From: Clostridia bacterium
Lineage (GTDB): Bacteria > Bacillota_A > Clostridia > TANB77 > CAG-508
NCBI GenBank assembly: GCA_022791475.1
Contig: JAAVZD010000001.1
Location: 28,691 to 92,690 of the forward strand
Length of the DNA: 64,000 nucleotides
Direction of reading: 5' to 3'
This document shows, one piece after another, positions 18,808 to 28,693 of this stretch. How positions within the stretch are numbered: position 1 is the first letter of the stretch; the number at the start of each line of letters is the position of its first letter. The position numbers and the translations under genes are program-made. A model generated the notes under the pieces. It saw only the letters and a list, made by a program, of their open reading frames with translations. It was not told where the DNA came from and made no database searches.

Positions 18808-20156
18808 ATGGCATTTGAAGGACTTTCTGAAAAGTTACAATCAATTACAAAAAAGCTTAGAGGAAAAGCAAGAATTACAGAATTTGATTTAAAAGAAATG
18901 CTAAGAGAAGTAAAACTTGCACTTTTAGAAGCAGATGTTAACTATAAAATTGTAAAAGAATTTACAAATCAAGTACAAGAAAAAGCCCTTGGTCAAGATG
19001 TCCTAAAATCATTAACTCCAGGTCAGCAAGTTATAAAAATAGTAAAAGATGAACTAGTAGAATTATTAGGTGGAGAAGAAAGTAGAATAAACTTTACGCC
19101 AAATCCACCAACAATAATAATATTAGTTGGACTTCAAGGTTCACGGAAAAACAACAACAGCAGGAAAACTTGCAAACATATTAAGAAAACAAGGCAAAAA
19201 ACCACTATTAGTAGCTTGTGATATATACAGGCCAGCAGCTATAAAACAACTTCAAGTAGTAGGAAATCAACTTAATATTCCAGTATATGCAAATGAAACA
19301 TCAAAAGATGTAGTTCATATAGCAAAACAAGCAATAAATGTAGCAATTAGCAAACTGAATGATGTAATAATATTAGATACAGCAGGTCGACTTCATATAG
19401 ACGAAGAACTTATGAATGAACTAAAAAATGTAAAATTAGGTGTAAAACCACATGAAATACTATTAGTAGTAGACTCAATGACAGGTCAAGATGCAGTAAA
19501 TGTAGCAACATCATTTAATGAAAGTTTAGGAATAGATGGAATAATACTAACAAAGCTAGATGGTGACACCCGTGGTGGTGCTGCACTATCAGTAAAAAAA
19601 GTGACAGGAAGACCAATAAAATATGCAGCAACAGGTGAAAAGTTAAGTGATATAGAAGTATTCCACCCAGAAAGAATGGCAGGAAGAATATTAGGAATGG
19701 GTGATGTACTTTCAATAATAGAAAAAGCAGAAGAAAGTTTTGACATAGAAGAAGCAGAAAAGCTAGAAAAGCAATTACGAAAAAAAGAATTTGACTTAGA
19801 CGATTATTTAGCACAATTAAGGCAAGTAAAAAAGATGGGTTCATTTTCATCAATACTAAAAATGATGCCAGGAACGGCAAATATAAAAGATTTAAAAGTA
19901 GATGACAAAGAATTCGTAAAAATTGAAGCTATAATATGTTCTATGACAAAAGAAGAAAGAAGAAAACCACAAATATTAAATGCAAGTCGTAGAATAAGAA
20001 TAGCAAAAGGAAGCCGGAACAACAGTACAAAAAATAAATCAATTCATGAAGACATTTGAAATGACGCAAAAAATGATGAAAAAAATGCAAGATGGAAAGA
20101 ATATGAAAAAATTAATGAAAGGTATAAATCCAAACGATTTAAAAAAATTCATGTAG
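18808..20156 (+). CDS. ffh: Signal recognition particle protein Ffh, needs two +1 shifts
   Basis: GTPase that targets nascent membrane and secreted proteins; essential in nearly all bacteria. The three reading-frame segments join to a standard Ffh of 448 residues: N domain, G domain with P-loop GLQGSGKTTT, DTAGRLH, TKLDGDTRGG, then the Met-rich M domain (EMTQKMMKKMQDG). The first shift is at codon 113 (TCA CGG AAA, 19144), exactly at the P-loop Gly-Lys; unshifted translation stops at 19221. The second (AGC CGG AAC, 20015) lies in the M domain RIAKGSGTTVQ; unshifted translation stops at 20059. Each break is one C before GGA. Loss of function is implausible for this gene. Confidence 0.95.
19144..19146 (+). 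other. +1 recoding site 2: TCA CGG AAA in ffh P-loop
   Basis: Skipping the C gives TCA GGA AAA ACA, Ser-Gly-Lys-Thr of the Walker A motif. Confidence 0.9.
20015..20017 (+). other. +1 recoding site 3: AGC CGG AAC in ffh M domain
   Basis: Skipping the C gives AGC GGA ACA ACA, Ser-Gly-Thr-Thr, the conserved M-domain SGT motif. Confidence 0.9.
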
Positions 20157-20174
20157 GATAAAATCGCCCCTACA
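20152..20174. repeat. TGTAGG...CCTACA palindrome after ffh
   Basis: Short imperfect palindrome overlapping the ffh stop codon and containing ATCGCCCCTACA; relative of the GGGTCGCC repeats. Confidence 0.5.
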
Positions 20175-20224
20175 TCCAAATTAAGTTATTAATTTTATAA
20201 TTTATAAATATAAAAAGGTTTAAC

Positions 20225-20250
20225 AGGTCGCCGAAGGCGGCGACCCTTAC
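20225..20250. repeat. GGTCGCC-type palindromic repeat
   Basis: GGTCGCCGAAGGCGGCGACC between ffh and rpsP. Confidence 0.7.
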
Positions 20251-20283
20251 AAGCCGACAATTTTTCAGGAGGTGAATTTAAAA

Positions 20284-20517
20284 ATGGTAAAAATCAGATT
20301 ACAAAGAGTAGGTGCTAAAAAAGCTCCATTCTACCACATAGTAGTTGCAGATTCAAGAAGCCCAAGAGATGGTAAAATAATCGAAAAAATAGGAACATAT
20401 AACCCAATGACAGAACCATCAACAATAGTTCTTGATAAAGAAAAAGTAGCTACATGGATAAAAAATGGTGCAAAACCAACAGATACAGTTAAAGCTTTAA
20501 TAGAAAAAGCAAACTAG
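20284..20517 (+). CDS. rpsP: 30S ribosomal protein S16
   Basis: 77-residue small-subunit protein. The full family sequence is visible ([34 protein letters not shown]). ATG 20284 follows CAGGAGG; an earlier in-frame GTG overlaps the ribosome site. It begins the rpsP-khpA-rimM-trmD-rplS run, with gaps of 8-14 bases or overlaps. Confidence 0.97.
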   Translation: MVKIRLQRVGAKKAPFYHIVVADSRSPRDGKIIEKIGTYNPMTEPSTIVLDKEKVATWIKNGAKPTDTVKALIEKAN

Positions 20518-20531
20518 GAGGTTTTTAAAAA

Positions 20532-20765
20532 ATGAAAGAAATTTTAGAAACAATAATAAAAAGCCTTGTAGAAGATGAAAATGGGGTTTCAATTACAGAA
20601 AAAGAAGATGAAAAAGGTCTTAATTTTGAAGTAAAAGTAGGAAATCAAGATATGGGCAAAGTAATTGGAAAACAAGGAAGAGTTGCTAAATCAATTAGAA
20701 CTGTTATGAAAAGTGTAGCAGGAAAAGAACACAAAAAAGTAAATATTGAGTTTTTAGAAGATTAG
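20532..20765 (+). CDS. khpA: KH-domain RNA-binding protein KhpA (YlqC)
   Basis: 77-residue single-KH protein that with KhpB binds RNA in Firmicutes. The KH GxxG loop is IGKQGR (near 50), followed by AKSIRTVMKSVA. It sits in its standard place between rpsP and rimM, 14 bases after rpsP with an AGGAGG in the gap. Confidence 0.93.
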   Translation: MKEILETIIKSLVEDENGVSITEKEDEKGLNFEVKVGNQDMGKVIGKQGRVAKSIRTVMKSVAGKEHKKVNIEFLED

Positions 20766-20773
20766 AGGTATAT

Positions 20774-21280
20774 ATGCAAAAATATTTTGAAGTAGGTCAA
20801 ATAGTTAATACATTTGGAGTAAAAGGTATGCTAAAAATAAAGCCATTTACTGATGATGCAAGCAGGTTTGAAGAATTAAAAAAAGTATATATATGTAAAA
20901 AAGAAAAACTAGAAGAAGTAGAAATTGAAGAAGTTAAATATCATAAAGATATGGTTTTACTAAAAGTAAAAGGCATAGACGATATGAATGAAGCAGAAAA
21001 AGTAAAAGGTTTATATTTAAAAATAGACAGAAAGAATGCAAAAAAACTTCCAAAAGATACATACTTCATTGCCGATTTACTTGGGCTAGAAGTTTATTCA
21101 GATAAAGAAGAACTTTTAGGAAAAGTAGAAGATATTTTTAGGACAGGTGCTAATGATGTATATGTTGTAAAAGATGAAAAAGGCAAACAACTTTTACTTC
21201 CTGGTATACCAGAAGTAATAAAAGAAATTGATTTAGAAAAAGAAAAAATAATAGTTCACCTATTAAAAGGTTTAGTATAA
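20774..21280 (+). CDS. rimM: 16S rRNA processing protein RimM
   Basis: Ribosome maturation factor that binds S19 on the 30S head. 168 residues: N-terminal barrel (VGQIVNTFGVKGMLKIKPFT) and C-terminal PRC barrel (FIADLLGLEVY, LLLPGIPEVIKEID). It starts 8 bases after khpA with a weak GAGG site. Intact, with no in-frame CGG. Confidence 0.94.
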   Translation: MQKYFEVGQIVNTFGVKGMLKIKPFTDDASRFEELKKVYICKKEKLEEVEIEEVKYHKDMVLLKVKGIDDMNEAEKVKGLYLKIDRKNAKKLPKDTYFIADLLGLEVYSDKEELLGKVEDIFRTGANDVYVVKDEKGKQLLLPGIPEVIKEIDLEKEKIIVHLLKGLV

Positions 21281-21290
21281 GGAGTAAAAA

Positions 21291-22004
21291 ATGAAATTTG
21301 ATGTGTTAACACTTTTTCCAGAAATGTTTAGCCCATTAAAGCAAAGCATATTAGGAAAAGCAGTAGAAAAAGGCTTGATAAATATTAATTTGATAAATAT
21401 TAGAGACTTTTCAAAAGATAAACACAAAAAAGTAGATGACACTCCATATGGTGGAGGAGCAGGAATGGTTATGAGGCCGGACGTAGTATATGATGCATGT
21501 AATTCAGTAAAAGAAGAAAATGCAAAAATAATATACTTATCTCCACAAGGAAAAAAACTAAACCAACAAAAAGTAGAAGAACTAGCAAACAAGCAACATA
21601 TAATTCTAATTTGCGGACATTATGAAGGAATAGACCAAAGAGTTTTAGATGAACTTGAAGTAGAGGAAATTTCCATAGGAGATTATGTACTAACAGGAGG
21701 GGAACTTCCAGCAATGGTACTAATCGATTCGGTGTCAAGATATATAGAGGGAGTAATAACAAAAGAATCAATAGAAGAAGAAAGCTTCTCTAACAATCTT
21801 TTAGAATATCCACAATATACAAGGCCAGAAGAATTTATGGGAAGAAAAGTTCCAGAAGTTTTATTATCTGGGCATCACGAAAATATTCGCAAATGGAGAT
21901 ATGAAAAACAATTAGAAATAACAAAACAAAAAAGACCAGATTTATTGAAAGGAGAAAAAAATGGATATTATAAAATCAATAGAACACGAACAATTAAAAA
22001 ATAA
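21291..22004 (+). CDS. trmD: tRNA (guanine-37-N1)-methyltransferase
   Basis: SPOUT methyltransferase making m1G37, which prevents +1 frameshifting at proline codons. 237 residues. The N-terminal [33 protein letters not shown] and knot motif [16 protein letters not shown] are intact. The last 15 codons overlap the start of rplS by 44 bases, so the genes are coupled. The presence of a normal TrmD is relevant: the +1 shifts in this window are not at proline slip sites and do not suggest m1G37 loss. Confidence 0.96.
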   Translation: MKFDVLTLFPEMFSPLKQSILGKAVEKGLININLINIRDFSKDKHKKVDDTPYGGGAGMVMRPDVVYDACNSVKEENAKIIYLSPQGKKLNQQKVEELANKQHIILICGHYEGIDQRVLDELEVEEISIGDYVLTGGELPAMVLIDSVSRYIEGVITKESIEEESFSNNLLEYPQYTRPEEFMGRKVPEVLLSGHHENIRKWRYEKQLEITKQKRPDLLKGEKNGYYKINRTRTIKK

Positions 22005-22479
22005 AATTCCAGACCTTCACGTTGGTGATACAATAAAAGTTCATCAAAGAATAAAAGAAGGAAATAGAGAAAGAATACAAGTATTCGAAGGAATAATAAT
22101 TAAAAAACAAGGTGGCGGAGTAAACGCTACATTTACAGTAAGAAGAGTAGCATATGGTGTAGGAGTAGAAAAAACATTCTTAATTCACTCACCAATGGTA
22201 GAAAAAGTAGAAGTAGTAAGAGTTGGTAAAGCAAGAAGAGCAAAACTATACTACTTAAGAGACAGAGTAGGAAAAGCTGCTAAAACTAAGGAAAACTTAG
22301 GAGCAAGAATCGAAAATAAAGAAATTACAGTTAAAGAAGAATTAGTAGAAGAAGTTCCAGTAGAAGTAGCACCAGAAGAAGCACCAGCAGTAGAAACAGA
22401 AACACCTGTAGTAGAAGAAACAGTTGATACAGTATCAGAAGAAACTGTAGAAGAAGTTAAAGATGAAACAGCTGAATAA
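21961..22479 (+). CDS. rplS: 50S ribosomal protein L19 with acidic tail
   Basis: The first ~115 residues are a standard L19 ([46 protein letters not shown]). A further ~55 residues form a low-complexity Glu/Val/Pro tail that ordinary L19 lacks. ATG 21961 follows AAAGGAG inside the end of trmD. The tail may be disordered and surface-exposed on the ribosome; its role is unknown. Confidence 0.94.
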   Translation: MDIIKSIEHEQLKNKIPDLHVGDTIKVHQRIKEGNRERIQVFEGIIIKKQGGGVNATFTVRRVAYGVGVEKTFLIHSPMVEKVEVVRVGKARRAKLYYLRDRVGKAAKTKENLGARIENKEITVKEELVEEVPVEVAPEEAPAVETETPVVEETVDTVSEETVEEVKDETAE

Positions 22480-22536
22480 TTAGTATTTATTTCAAAAAAT
22501 GTAACATAAATGTAATATAAAAAAATAATAAAAATG

Positions 22537-22565
22537 TTGACACAGAAAAATGTTAGGATTAAAAT
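22537..22565 (+). promoter_or_regulatory. Promoter of the LPXTG protein gene
   Basis: TTGACA (22537-22542), 17 bases, TAAAAT (22560-22565). Confidence 0.6.
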
Positions 22566-22641
22566 ATTAGTAGATTATGAATAATTATTACACTAAAAAT
22601 AAATACTAATATAAACTTCGAAAGAAAAAGGAGAAATAAAT

Positions 22642-22977
22642 ATGAAAAGAAAAAGTATTAAAATAATATTAGTAATAGTAGCTGTAGTTATGGCTGTAAC
22701 ATTATTAACAACAACTGTTAAAGCAACAGGTAATCCATTAAATATACAACTTCCTGGTTCAAATCAAAATGGTTCAGGAACAGTTAATGTTACACAAAAC
22801 CCAGGAACACAACAACCAACAAATACAACTCCAGTAAACACACAAGGAAGTACTTATCAAAATAGTAATCTTCCACAAACAGGAGACGCTAGCGATTATG
22901 TTATATTTTTATTTATAGCAGTATGCGCAGTAGTAGCAGTATTTGCTTATAAAAAATATAGAAATTATAATATATAA
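22642..22977 (+). CDS. Small LPXTG-anchored cell-surface protein
   Basis: 111 residues: signal peptide (about 1-31, KIILVIVAVVMAVTLLTTTV), a low-complexity Gly/Asn/Gln/Thr/Pro region, then the sorting signal LPQTGD (near 79), a hydrophobic segment and a basic tail KKYRNYN. A sortase would cleave between T and G and link it to the wall. The sortase gene lies immediately downstream on the opposite strand, so enzyme and substrate are convergent neighbours. Function of the exposed part is unknown. Confidence 0.85.
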   Translation: MKRKSIKIILVIVAVVMAVTLLTTTVKATGNPLNIQLPGSNQNGSGTVNVTQNPGTQQPTNTTPVNTQGSTYQNSNLPQTGDASDYVIFLFIAVCAVVAVFAYKKYRNYNI

Positions 22978-22983
22978 TAAACC

Positions 22984-23014
22984 AAGAGTAGACTTTTAAA
23001 GGTCTACTTTTTGT
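22984..23014. terminator. Terminator after LPXTG gene
   Basis: AAGAGTAGACtt / aaGGTCTACTTTTT hairpin. Confidence 0.7.
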
Positions 23015-23061
23015 TTTAGATAGAAATATGAGTCCGCAATTTAAATATTCAAATTGATACT

Positions 23062-23722
23062 TTATTGCACAATTTTTTCTCTAGCTTTTACACAAACTCT
23101 ATTACCTTTAATATTATTACAAGTAATCAAAGTAATTTCTCTTAAGCTATTAGTATTTTGTTTAGTACAAGAAAGGTCATTAGCATCAATTTGTTTTTTA
23201 TCATAAACTTCATATTCAACAATATTTCCATACAAATCAGAAATTTTAATAATATCTGCAACCATTAAATTATCAAGTTTCCCAAATTGTGTATCATTAA
23301 TATAATTATGACCAGCAATACATAAATTTCCGCACTTCGTTTGGCATAGGACCATAAAATCTACAAGGAGAAATTTTTAATAATTCTTCTGAAGTTGTAG
23401 ATAATATAGGATAAGTAATATTAATTTTATCAATTTGAATAAGTCCTATTACAAAAGGATTTTCAGCATTTTTACTATCTAATTGAATAGAAGAATAATT
23501 ATTTGGCAAATCAGAATATAAAGTTTTTATATTAAAATTTGAAACTAAATTTTCAGATATTTTTTGCTTTCTAAATAAAGTATATTTTATAACAAAATAT
23601 ACTAATATAGATATTATTATTAATATAATTGAAATATATAACGTAACTTTAGCTCTTTTTTTAACAACAAAATCATTTGAATTATTATTTTGAAAAGGGC
23701 ATTTATATAATATCTGATTCAT
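23062..23722 (-). CDS. Sortase, needs +1 shift at CGG
   Basis: Membrane-anchored cysteine transpeptidase. A transmembrane segment (about 27-49) precedes the sortase domain. The upstream segment ends ...FYGPMPNEV; the next frame continues GNLCIAGHNYIND. Joined, the catalytic His (AGHNY), Cys (LITCNN) and Arg (NRVCVKAREK) are all present in about 219 residues. The break is GTG CGG AAA at codon 131; skipping the C restores Val-Gly-Asn. This is the only case on the minus strand and has the same form relative to the coding strand. Unshifted translation would end before the active-site His. Confidence 0.88.
23330..23332 (-). other. +1 recoding site 4: GTG CGG AAA in sortase
   Basis: On the minus strand; skipping the C (G at 23332 on the plus strand) gives GGA AAT TTA TGT, leading into the catalytic His motif. 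Confidence 0.85.
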
Positions 23723-23839
23723 ATTTCCTCCATTCCTTTAATAGTATTTGTAAATAGAAAAAAATATATAATGGGAAAATTTTCAGTGTGAATAGTTACA
23801 ATATAAATTTAAAATTATTTAATATAAAATAAAAAAAAA

Positions 23840-23867
23840 TTGAAAAAGTGTTTATTTTTTATATAAT
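23840..23867 (+). promoter_or_regulatory. pyrH promoter
   Basis: TTGAAA (23840-23845), 16 bases, TATAAT (23862-23867). Confidence 0.55.
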
Positions 23868-23917
23868 AGTATGATAGAATATAAACAAAAATAAAATTAA
23901 TAAAGGAGAGTGTATAC

Positions 23918-24625
23918 ATGCCCGAAATAAAGTATAAACGTATACTTCTAAAATTAAGTGGAGAAGCACTTGGTGGAGCAGAAGGAAGAGGCGTAAATGC
24001 TGATACTCTTGGAAAAATATGTGATCAAATCAAAAATGTTGTAGAATTAGGTGTTGAGGTTGCAATTGTAGTAGGAGGAGGAAACTTCTGGAGAGGTAAA
24101 TATGGACACCAAATGGAAAGAACTACTTCAGATTATATGGGAATGCTAGCTACAACAATGAATGGTTTAGCACTTCAAGATTCATTAGAAGCAAGAGGTT
24201 TAACAACAAGACTTCAAACAGCAATTGAAATGAGGCAAATAGCAGAGCCATATATAAGAAGAAGAGCGACAAATCATTTATCAAAAGAAAGAGTTGTAAT
24301 ATTTGCATGTGGAACAGGAAATCCATTTTTTACAACAGATACAGCAGCAGCCTTAAGGTCAGCCGAAATAGAAGCAGACGTAATATTATTAGCAAAAACG
24401 ATAGATGGAGTATATTCAGCAGACCCAAAAATAGATAATACAGCTGTAAAATATGATGAAATAACATATTTAGATATTTTAAACAAAGACTTAAAAGTAA
24501 TGGATTCAACAGCCACATCACTATGTAAAGATAATCAAATACCGTTAATAGTATTTGGAATAGATGAACCAGAAAATATGGTAAAAATCGTAAAAGGCGA
24601 AAAAATAGGAACGATAGTAAAATAA
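23918..24625 (+). CDS. pyrH: UMP kinase
   Basis: Phosphorylates UMP to UDP. 235 residues with [21 protein letters not shown], and [14 protein letters not shown] followed by [12 protein letters not shown], all hallmarks of the amino-acid-kinase fold UMP kinases. Leads the pyrH-frr-uppS-cdsA-rseP-polC block common in Firmicutes. ATG 23918 follows AAAGGAG. Intact. Confidence 0.96.
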   Translation: MPEIKYKRILLKLSGEALGGAEGRGVNADTLGKICDQIKNVVELGVEVAIVVGGGNFWRGKYGHQMERTTSDYMGMLATTMNGLALQDSLEARGLTTRLQTAIEMRQIAEPYIRRRATNHLSKERVVIFACGTGNPFFTTDTAAALRSAEIEADVILLAKTIDGVYSADPKIDNTAVKYDEITYLDILNKDLKVMDSTATSLCKDNQIPLIVFGIDEPENMVKIVKGEKIGTIVK

Positions 24626-24710
24626 ATTAAAAACAAGAATAATTTTAATATAATGAATAGTGAATAATTAATAATATTAAAAATAGAAATGAAAGGTAAG
24701 GTAGAGAAAT

Positions 24711-25259
24711 ATGGATTACACAAATATTGAAGAAAGAATGAAAAAAACGATAAGTGTTTATGAGGAGAATTTATCAGAAATAAGAGCAGGTAGAGCAAAC
24801 CCTGCAATATTAAACAAAGTAACAGTTGACTATTATGGAACAGCAACACCAATAAATCAAGTAGCAGGAATTTCAGTTCCAGAAGCAAGGTTAATAGTAA
24901 TACAACCATGGGATATGAGTGTGTTAAAAGAAATAGAAAGAGCAATATTAGCATCAGATATAGGAATAACACCAAATAATGATGGAAAAGTAATACGTTT
25001 AAACTTCCCAGAATTAAATGAAGAAAGAAGAAAAGAATTAGTAAAAGATATAAGAAAAATGAGTGAAGAAGCAAAAGTAGCAGTAAGAAGTGTAAGAAGA
25101 GACGGAATAGACGAATTCAAAAAAATGCAAAAAGATTCAAGTATAACAGAAGATGAACTAAAACAAGCAGAAGATCAAATTCAAAAATTGACAGATAAAT
25201 ATGTAGAACAAATAGATAAAATTACAGAAAATAAAGAAAAAGAGATAATGACAGTTTAG
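24711..25259 (+). CDS. frr: Ribosome recycling factor
   Basis: Splits post-termination ribosomes with EF-G. 182 residues with [35 protein letters not shown] and [21 protein letters not shown] 24711, 85 bases after pyrH; co-transcribed. Intact. Confidence 0.96.
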   Translation: MDYTNIEERMKKTISVYEENLSEIRAGRANPAILNKVTVDYYGTATPINQVAGISVPEARLIVIQPWDMSVLKEIERAILASDIGITPNNDGKVIRLNFPELNEERRKELVKDIRKMSEEAKVAVRSVRRDGIDEFKKMQKDSSITEDELKQAEDQIQKLTDKYVEQIDKITENKEKEIMTV

Positions 25260-25371
25260 AAGTTGGAAGTCAGAAGTTAGAAGTTAGAAGTTAGAATAGG
25301 GTAAAGTCTTCGAATAAACTACCCTAAATCTAACTTCCAATCTTCAAACTCTAACCTCCACCTTTCAAAGA
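25257..25371. repeat. AGAAGTTAGAAGTT repeat with inverted partner
   Basis: Short tandem units (AAGTTGGAAGTCAGAAGTTA) followed after about 45 bases by inverted counterparts (CTAACTTCCAATCTTC). A decayed relative occupies 26983-27125. Fills the frr-uppS gap. Confidence 0.6.
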
Positions 25372-25384
25372 AAGGTGAATATAA

Positions 25385-26092
25385 ATGAAAACAGAAAATA
25401 TGCCAAAACACATTGCTATTATAATGGATGGTAATCGTAGATGGGCTAGAGAAAAAGGTTTAGATATAAAACAAGGACATAGAGAAGGTGCAAAAACCTT
25501 AGAAAAAATTGTACGTTATGCAAATAAAATAGGTTTACAATACATAACAGTATATGCTTTTTCAACAGAAAACTGGAAAAGAACAAAAGAAGAAGTAGGA
25601 GCTTTAATGTTACTGCTTCAAACATATCTAGATGATTATAGCAAAAGAGCAGATACTGAAAATATAAAGGTAAAAATATTAGGAGATATTTCAGAATTAT
25701 CAGAAGGAATGCAAAAAAGTATTATAAAATGCATGGAAAGAACAAAAAATAATACAGGTGTAACCTTCAATATTGCACTTAACTATGGCGGAAGAGACGA
25801 AATTATAAAGGCAACAAGAAATATAGCTAAAAAAGTTAAAGAAAATGAATTGCAAATAGAAGAAATTACAGAAGAAACTATTTCAAATGCTCTATATACA
25901 GCAGGTCAGCCTGACCCAGACTTACTAATAAGAACAAGTGGAGAACTAAGAACAAGTGGCTTCTTACCATGGCAAGCCGTATACTCTGAATTCTTATTCC
26001 TAGACAAAAACTGGCCAGACTTTACAGAACAAGATTTAGATGAAGCAATAGAAATATATAAAATTAGGAACAGAAAATTTGGAGCACAATAA
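25385..26092 (+). CDS. uppS: Undecaprenyl diphosphate synthase
   Basis: Cis-prenyltransferase making the C55 lipid carrier for peptidoglycan. 235 residues with the N-terminal catalytic IMDGNRRWA, YAFSTENWKR, and DLLIRTSGELRTSGFLPWQ near the C terminus. AGAAAGG precedes ATG 25385. Intact. Confidence 0.96.
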   Translation: MKTENMPKHIAIIMDGNRRWAREKGLDIKQGHREGAKTLEKIVRYANKIGLQYITVYAFSTENWKRTKEEVGALMLLLQTYLDDYSKRADTENIKVKILGDISELSEGMQKSIIKCMERTKNNTGVTFNIALNYGGRDEIIKATRNIAKKVKENELQIEEITEETISNALYTAGQPDPDLLIRTSGELRTSGFLPWQAVYSEFLFLDKNWPDFTEQDLDEAIEIYKIRNRKFGAQ

Positions 26093-26176
26093 ACGTTACT
26101 ATTTATATATTAATCCCTAAGAGTGGACTTTAATAGTAATATTTTATAAAAGATAGAATAAAGGAAATGAAAAATT

Positions 26177-26980
26177 ATGGAATGGAAAAGATATACCTCA
26201 GCATTATTAGGATTTCCAATAGTACTAATAATACTGCTAATAAGAAATAAATATGTAGTAGATATAGCATTTACTATAATATCAATTTTAACAATACATG
26301 AATACTTTAATGCTATAAAAAACAAATGCAACCCAGTAACTTGGCTAGGTTATTTAAGTTGCATAAGTATAGCTATAATACATATACTACCAAAAGAATT
26401 ATTACATATAGCAGTAATATTAGCAATTCCAACTATATTATTAATTCTATTTCTACAAGTAATTATAACTAATATGAAAAACAACTTTAAAGATATAGTA
26501 TATACATTTTTTGGAATTCTATATGTAATATTTCCAATAATGTGTATTGCACTTTTAAACGGAGTAAATAATGGAAATATATTAATATGGTATGCAATAA
26601 TAGCAGCATGGGGGACAGATATATTTGCATATTTCACAGGAAAAGCCATTGGAAAACACAAATTCAGCAAAGTAAGCCCTAAAAAATCAATAGAAGGATG
26701 CATAGGAGGAACAATAGGAGCAGTTTTATTAGTGCTTATATATACATATGTAGCAAATAAATTCTGGGGAATGGAAATTTCATATTATATAATAAGTATA
26801 ATAGTAATAGCATTAAGTTTAATAGGCCAAATAGGAGACTTTGCAGCATCAAGCATAAAAAGATATGTGGAAATAAAAGATTTTAGCAATATGATACCAG
26901 GACATGGTGGAATGCTAGACAGAATAGATAGTTTAATATTTATAGCACCATTTGCATATGCTTTATTAATGTTGATTTAG
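26177..26980 (+). CDS. cdsA: Phosphatidate cytidylyltransferase
   Basis: Integral membrane enzyme forming CDP-diacylglycerol. 267 residues, about eight hydrophobic segments, and the C-terminal signature SPKKSIEGCIGG together with IGDFAASSIKR and DFSNMIPGHGGMLDRID. ATG 26177. dxr, which usually follows in this block, is absent here; rseP comes next. Confidence 0.94.
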   Translation: MEWKRYTSALLGFPIVLIILLIRNKYVVDIAFTIISILTIHEYFNAIKNKCNPVTWLGYLSCISIAIIHILPKELLHIAVILAIPTILLILFLQVIITNMKNNFKDIVYTFFGILYVIFPIMCIALLNGVNNGNILIWYAIIAAWGTDIFAYFTGKAIGKHKFSKVSPKKSIEGCIGGTIGAVLLVLIYTYVANKFWGMEISYYIISIIVIALSLIGQIGDFAASSIKRYVEIKDFSNMIPGHGGMLDRIDSLIFIAPFAYALLMLI

Positions 26981-26982
26981 AG

Positions 26983-27125
26983 GTTGGAGGCAGAAGTCGG
27001 AAAGTAGAAGATGATAGATAAATTGAAATTGTAGGGGTTTAATCGGTAAGGAATACCACATATAAATACCAAATTACGCCCATATCTTCGAAGAAATTAC
27101 CCTAAATCTGACCTCTGAATTTAAC
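26983..27125. repeat. Composite intergenic repeat between cdsA and rseP
   Basis: A degenerate copy of the 25257 repeat (GGTTGGAGGCAGAAGTCGG ... TCTGACCTCTGAA) encloses a TGTAGGGGTTTAATCGGTAA...TTACGCCCAT palindrome at 27030-27082, a second copy of which lies at 34643-34699. No gene seen. Confidence 0.6.
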
Positions 27126-27150
27126 CTATAATACGAAAGGAAGAAAAAAC

Positions 27151-28410
27151 TTGATTAATTTTATAATAATAGTTCTAAAAGTAATATTTCTACTAGGCTT
27201 TCTCATATTCATACATGAAGGAGGCCATTTTTTAGTAGCAAAACTATGTAAAGTAAGAGTAAATGAATTTGCTCTAGGTTTTGGACCAACAATATGGAAA
27301 AAGCAAGGGAAAGAAACTAAATATGCTTTGCGTTTAATACCACTTGGAGGTTTTGTAAGTTTAGAAGGAGAAGATGAACGAGTAGAAAGCAAAAACTCAT
27401 TTAGTGAAGCTTCTATTGCCAAAAGAATGGCGATAATAGTAGCAGGTGGTATTGTAAATATTATATTTGGTTTACTTGTCTATTTCATACTAATGTCAAG
27501 TATAGGAAATAATACATCACTTGTTGTAGATAAAACAATGCCCCAATATGCAGCAGAGCAAAGTGGAATAATAACAGGGGATGAAATTATAAAAATAAAC
27601 AATAAGAAAATAAATGTAAAATCAGACATAGATAAAATTTTAAGTAAATCAAATGGAGAAGAATTAAAAATTACAATAAAAAGAAATAATGAGCAAAAAG
27701 AAATTACTTTAACACCAACAAGAAAAGAAAATAAAAGTACAGGAATATATTTAAAAAGTGGAGATAATTCAACAAAAATAGTAACAATAGAAAAAGAAAG
27801 TAATGCAGAAAAACAAGGATTAAAAGCAAATGATAAAATACAAAAAATAAATGGAGCAGAAGTAAAAACAAGAGAAGACATAGTAAATGTAATTAATTCA
27901 AGTGAAGATAACGAAAAACTAATATTTACAGTAGAAAGAGGAAATGAAAGTATAGAAATAGAAGTTATACCAGATACATTATATACCTACTATATAGGAG
28001 TACAATTTAAGTTAGCTGAGAATAATATACTAAATAATATGCACTATGCACTATATGAAACTAGAGATTTTATATTTACAATAACCGACAACTTAAAAAT
28101 GTTATTTACAGGAAATGTAGGTTTAGATCAAATGATGGGACCAGTAGGAATATCAGAAGCAGTAGCAAACACAAGTGGAGTAAAAGACTTTGTATACTTA
28201 CTAGCGCTAATAAGCCTATCATTAGGAGTAACAAACCTACTACCATTCCCAGCACTAGATGGAGGAAAATTCGTGCTACTAATACTAGAACTAATTAGGG
28301 GCAAAAAACTAAAGCAAGAAACAGAAATAAATTTACAATTACTAGGCTTTGCATTATTAATAGTATTGGCATTATATGTTACCTATAATGATATATTAAG
28401 AATATTTTAG
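27151..28410 (+). CDS. rseP: RIP site-2 metalloprotease RseP
   Basis: Intramembrane zinc protease. 419 residues: the HEGGH zinc motif in the first membrane helix (near 23), two PDZ domains (about 125-270; QSGIITGDEIIKIN and KQGLKANDKIQKIN), and the C-terminal NLLPFPALDGGK motif (near 370). Starts with TTG 27151 behind AAAGGAAG. Its TAG overlaps the left REP arm of the transposase element, so the insertion lies right at the gene end. Confidence 0.93.
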   Translation: MINFIIIVLKVIFLLGFLIFIHEGGHFLVAKLCKVRVNEFALGFGPTIWKKQGKETKYALRLIPLGGFVSLEGEDERVESKNSFSEASIAKRMAIIVAGGIVNIIFGLLVYFILMSSIGNNTSLVVDKTMPQYAAEQSGIITGDEIIKINNKKINVKSDIDKILSKSNGEELKITIKRNNEQKEITLTPTRKENKSTGIYLKSGDNSTKIVTIEKESNAEKQGLKANDKIQKINGAEVKTREDIVNVINSSEDNEKLIFTVERGNESIEIEVIPDTLYTYYIGVQFKLAENNILNNMHYALYETRDFIFTITDNLKMLFTGNVGLDQMMGPVGISEAVANTSGVKDFVYLLALISLSLGVTNLLPFPALDGGKFVLLILELIRGKKLKQETEINLQLLGFALLIVLALYVTYNDILRIF

Positions 28411-28500
28411 TGACAATGGGACGGAGTTTTTGTCACTAGGGTTTCAAGGGAATAAATATATATCTTAAAAAATAAGTCATAATTTGACGAACGATTTTTA

Positions 28501-28529
28501 TTTAAAAAAGGCTAAAAATATGCTATAAT
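28501..28529 (+). promoter_or_regulatory. Promoter of the REP transposase
   Basis: TTTAAA (28501-28506), 17 bases, TATAAT (28524-28529). Confidence 0.45.
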
Positions 28530-28693
28530 ATAAATATTATATTTCTAATGATGTAGAAATAAATTATTTAATTCATAGATATTTTTAGTCTTATATTTTA
28601 TTCATTAAATATTTAATAATCTAAACTAAAATAGAAATAATTAGAATTTCTATGCATTCAGTCAATATAAAATTTATTCAAAGGAGAATTAAT

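Noticed and set aside
21961..22004. trmD end as a frameshift into rplS
   Set aside because: TrmD has normal length and the overlap holds an rplS ribosome site; this is ordinary overlap.
21291..22004. Loss of m1G37 (TrmD) as the cause of +1 shifting
   Set aside because: trmD looks intact, and the shift sites are not proline CCN slippery runs.
22770..22795. GGTTCAAATC as a tRNA T-arm
   Set aside because: It lies in the coding sequence of the LPXTG protein and no cloverleaf surrounds it. I found no tRNA or rRNA gene in the window.
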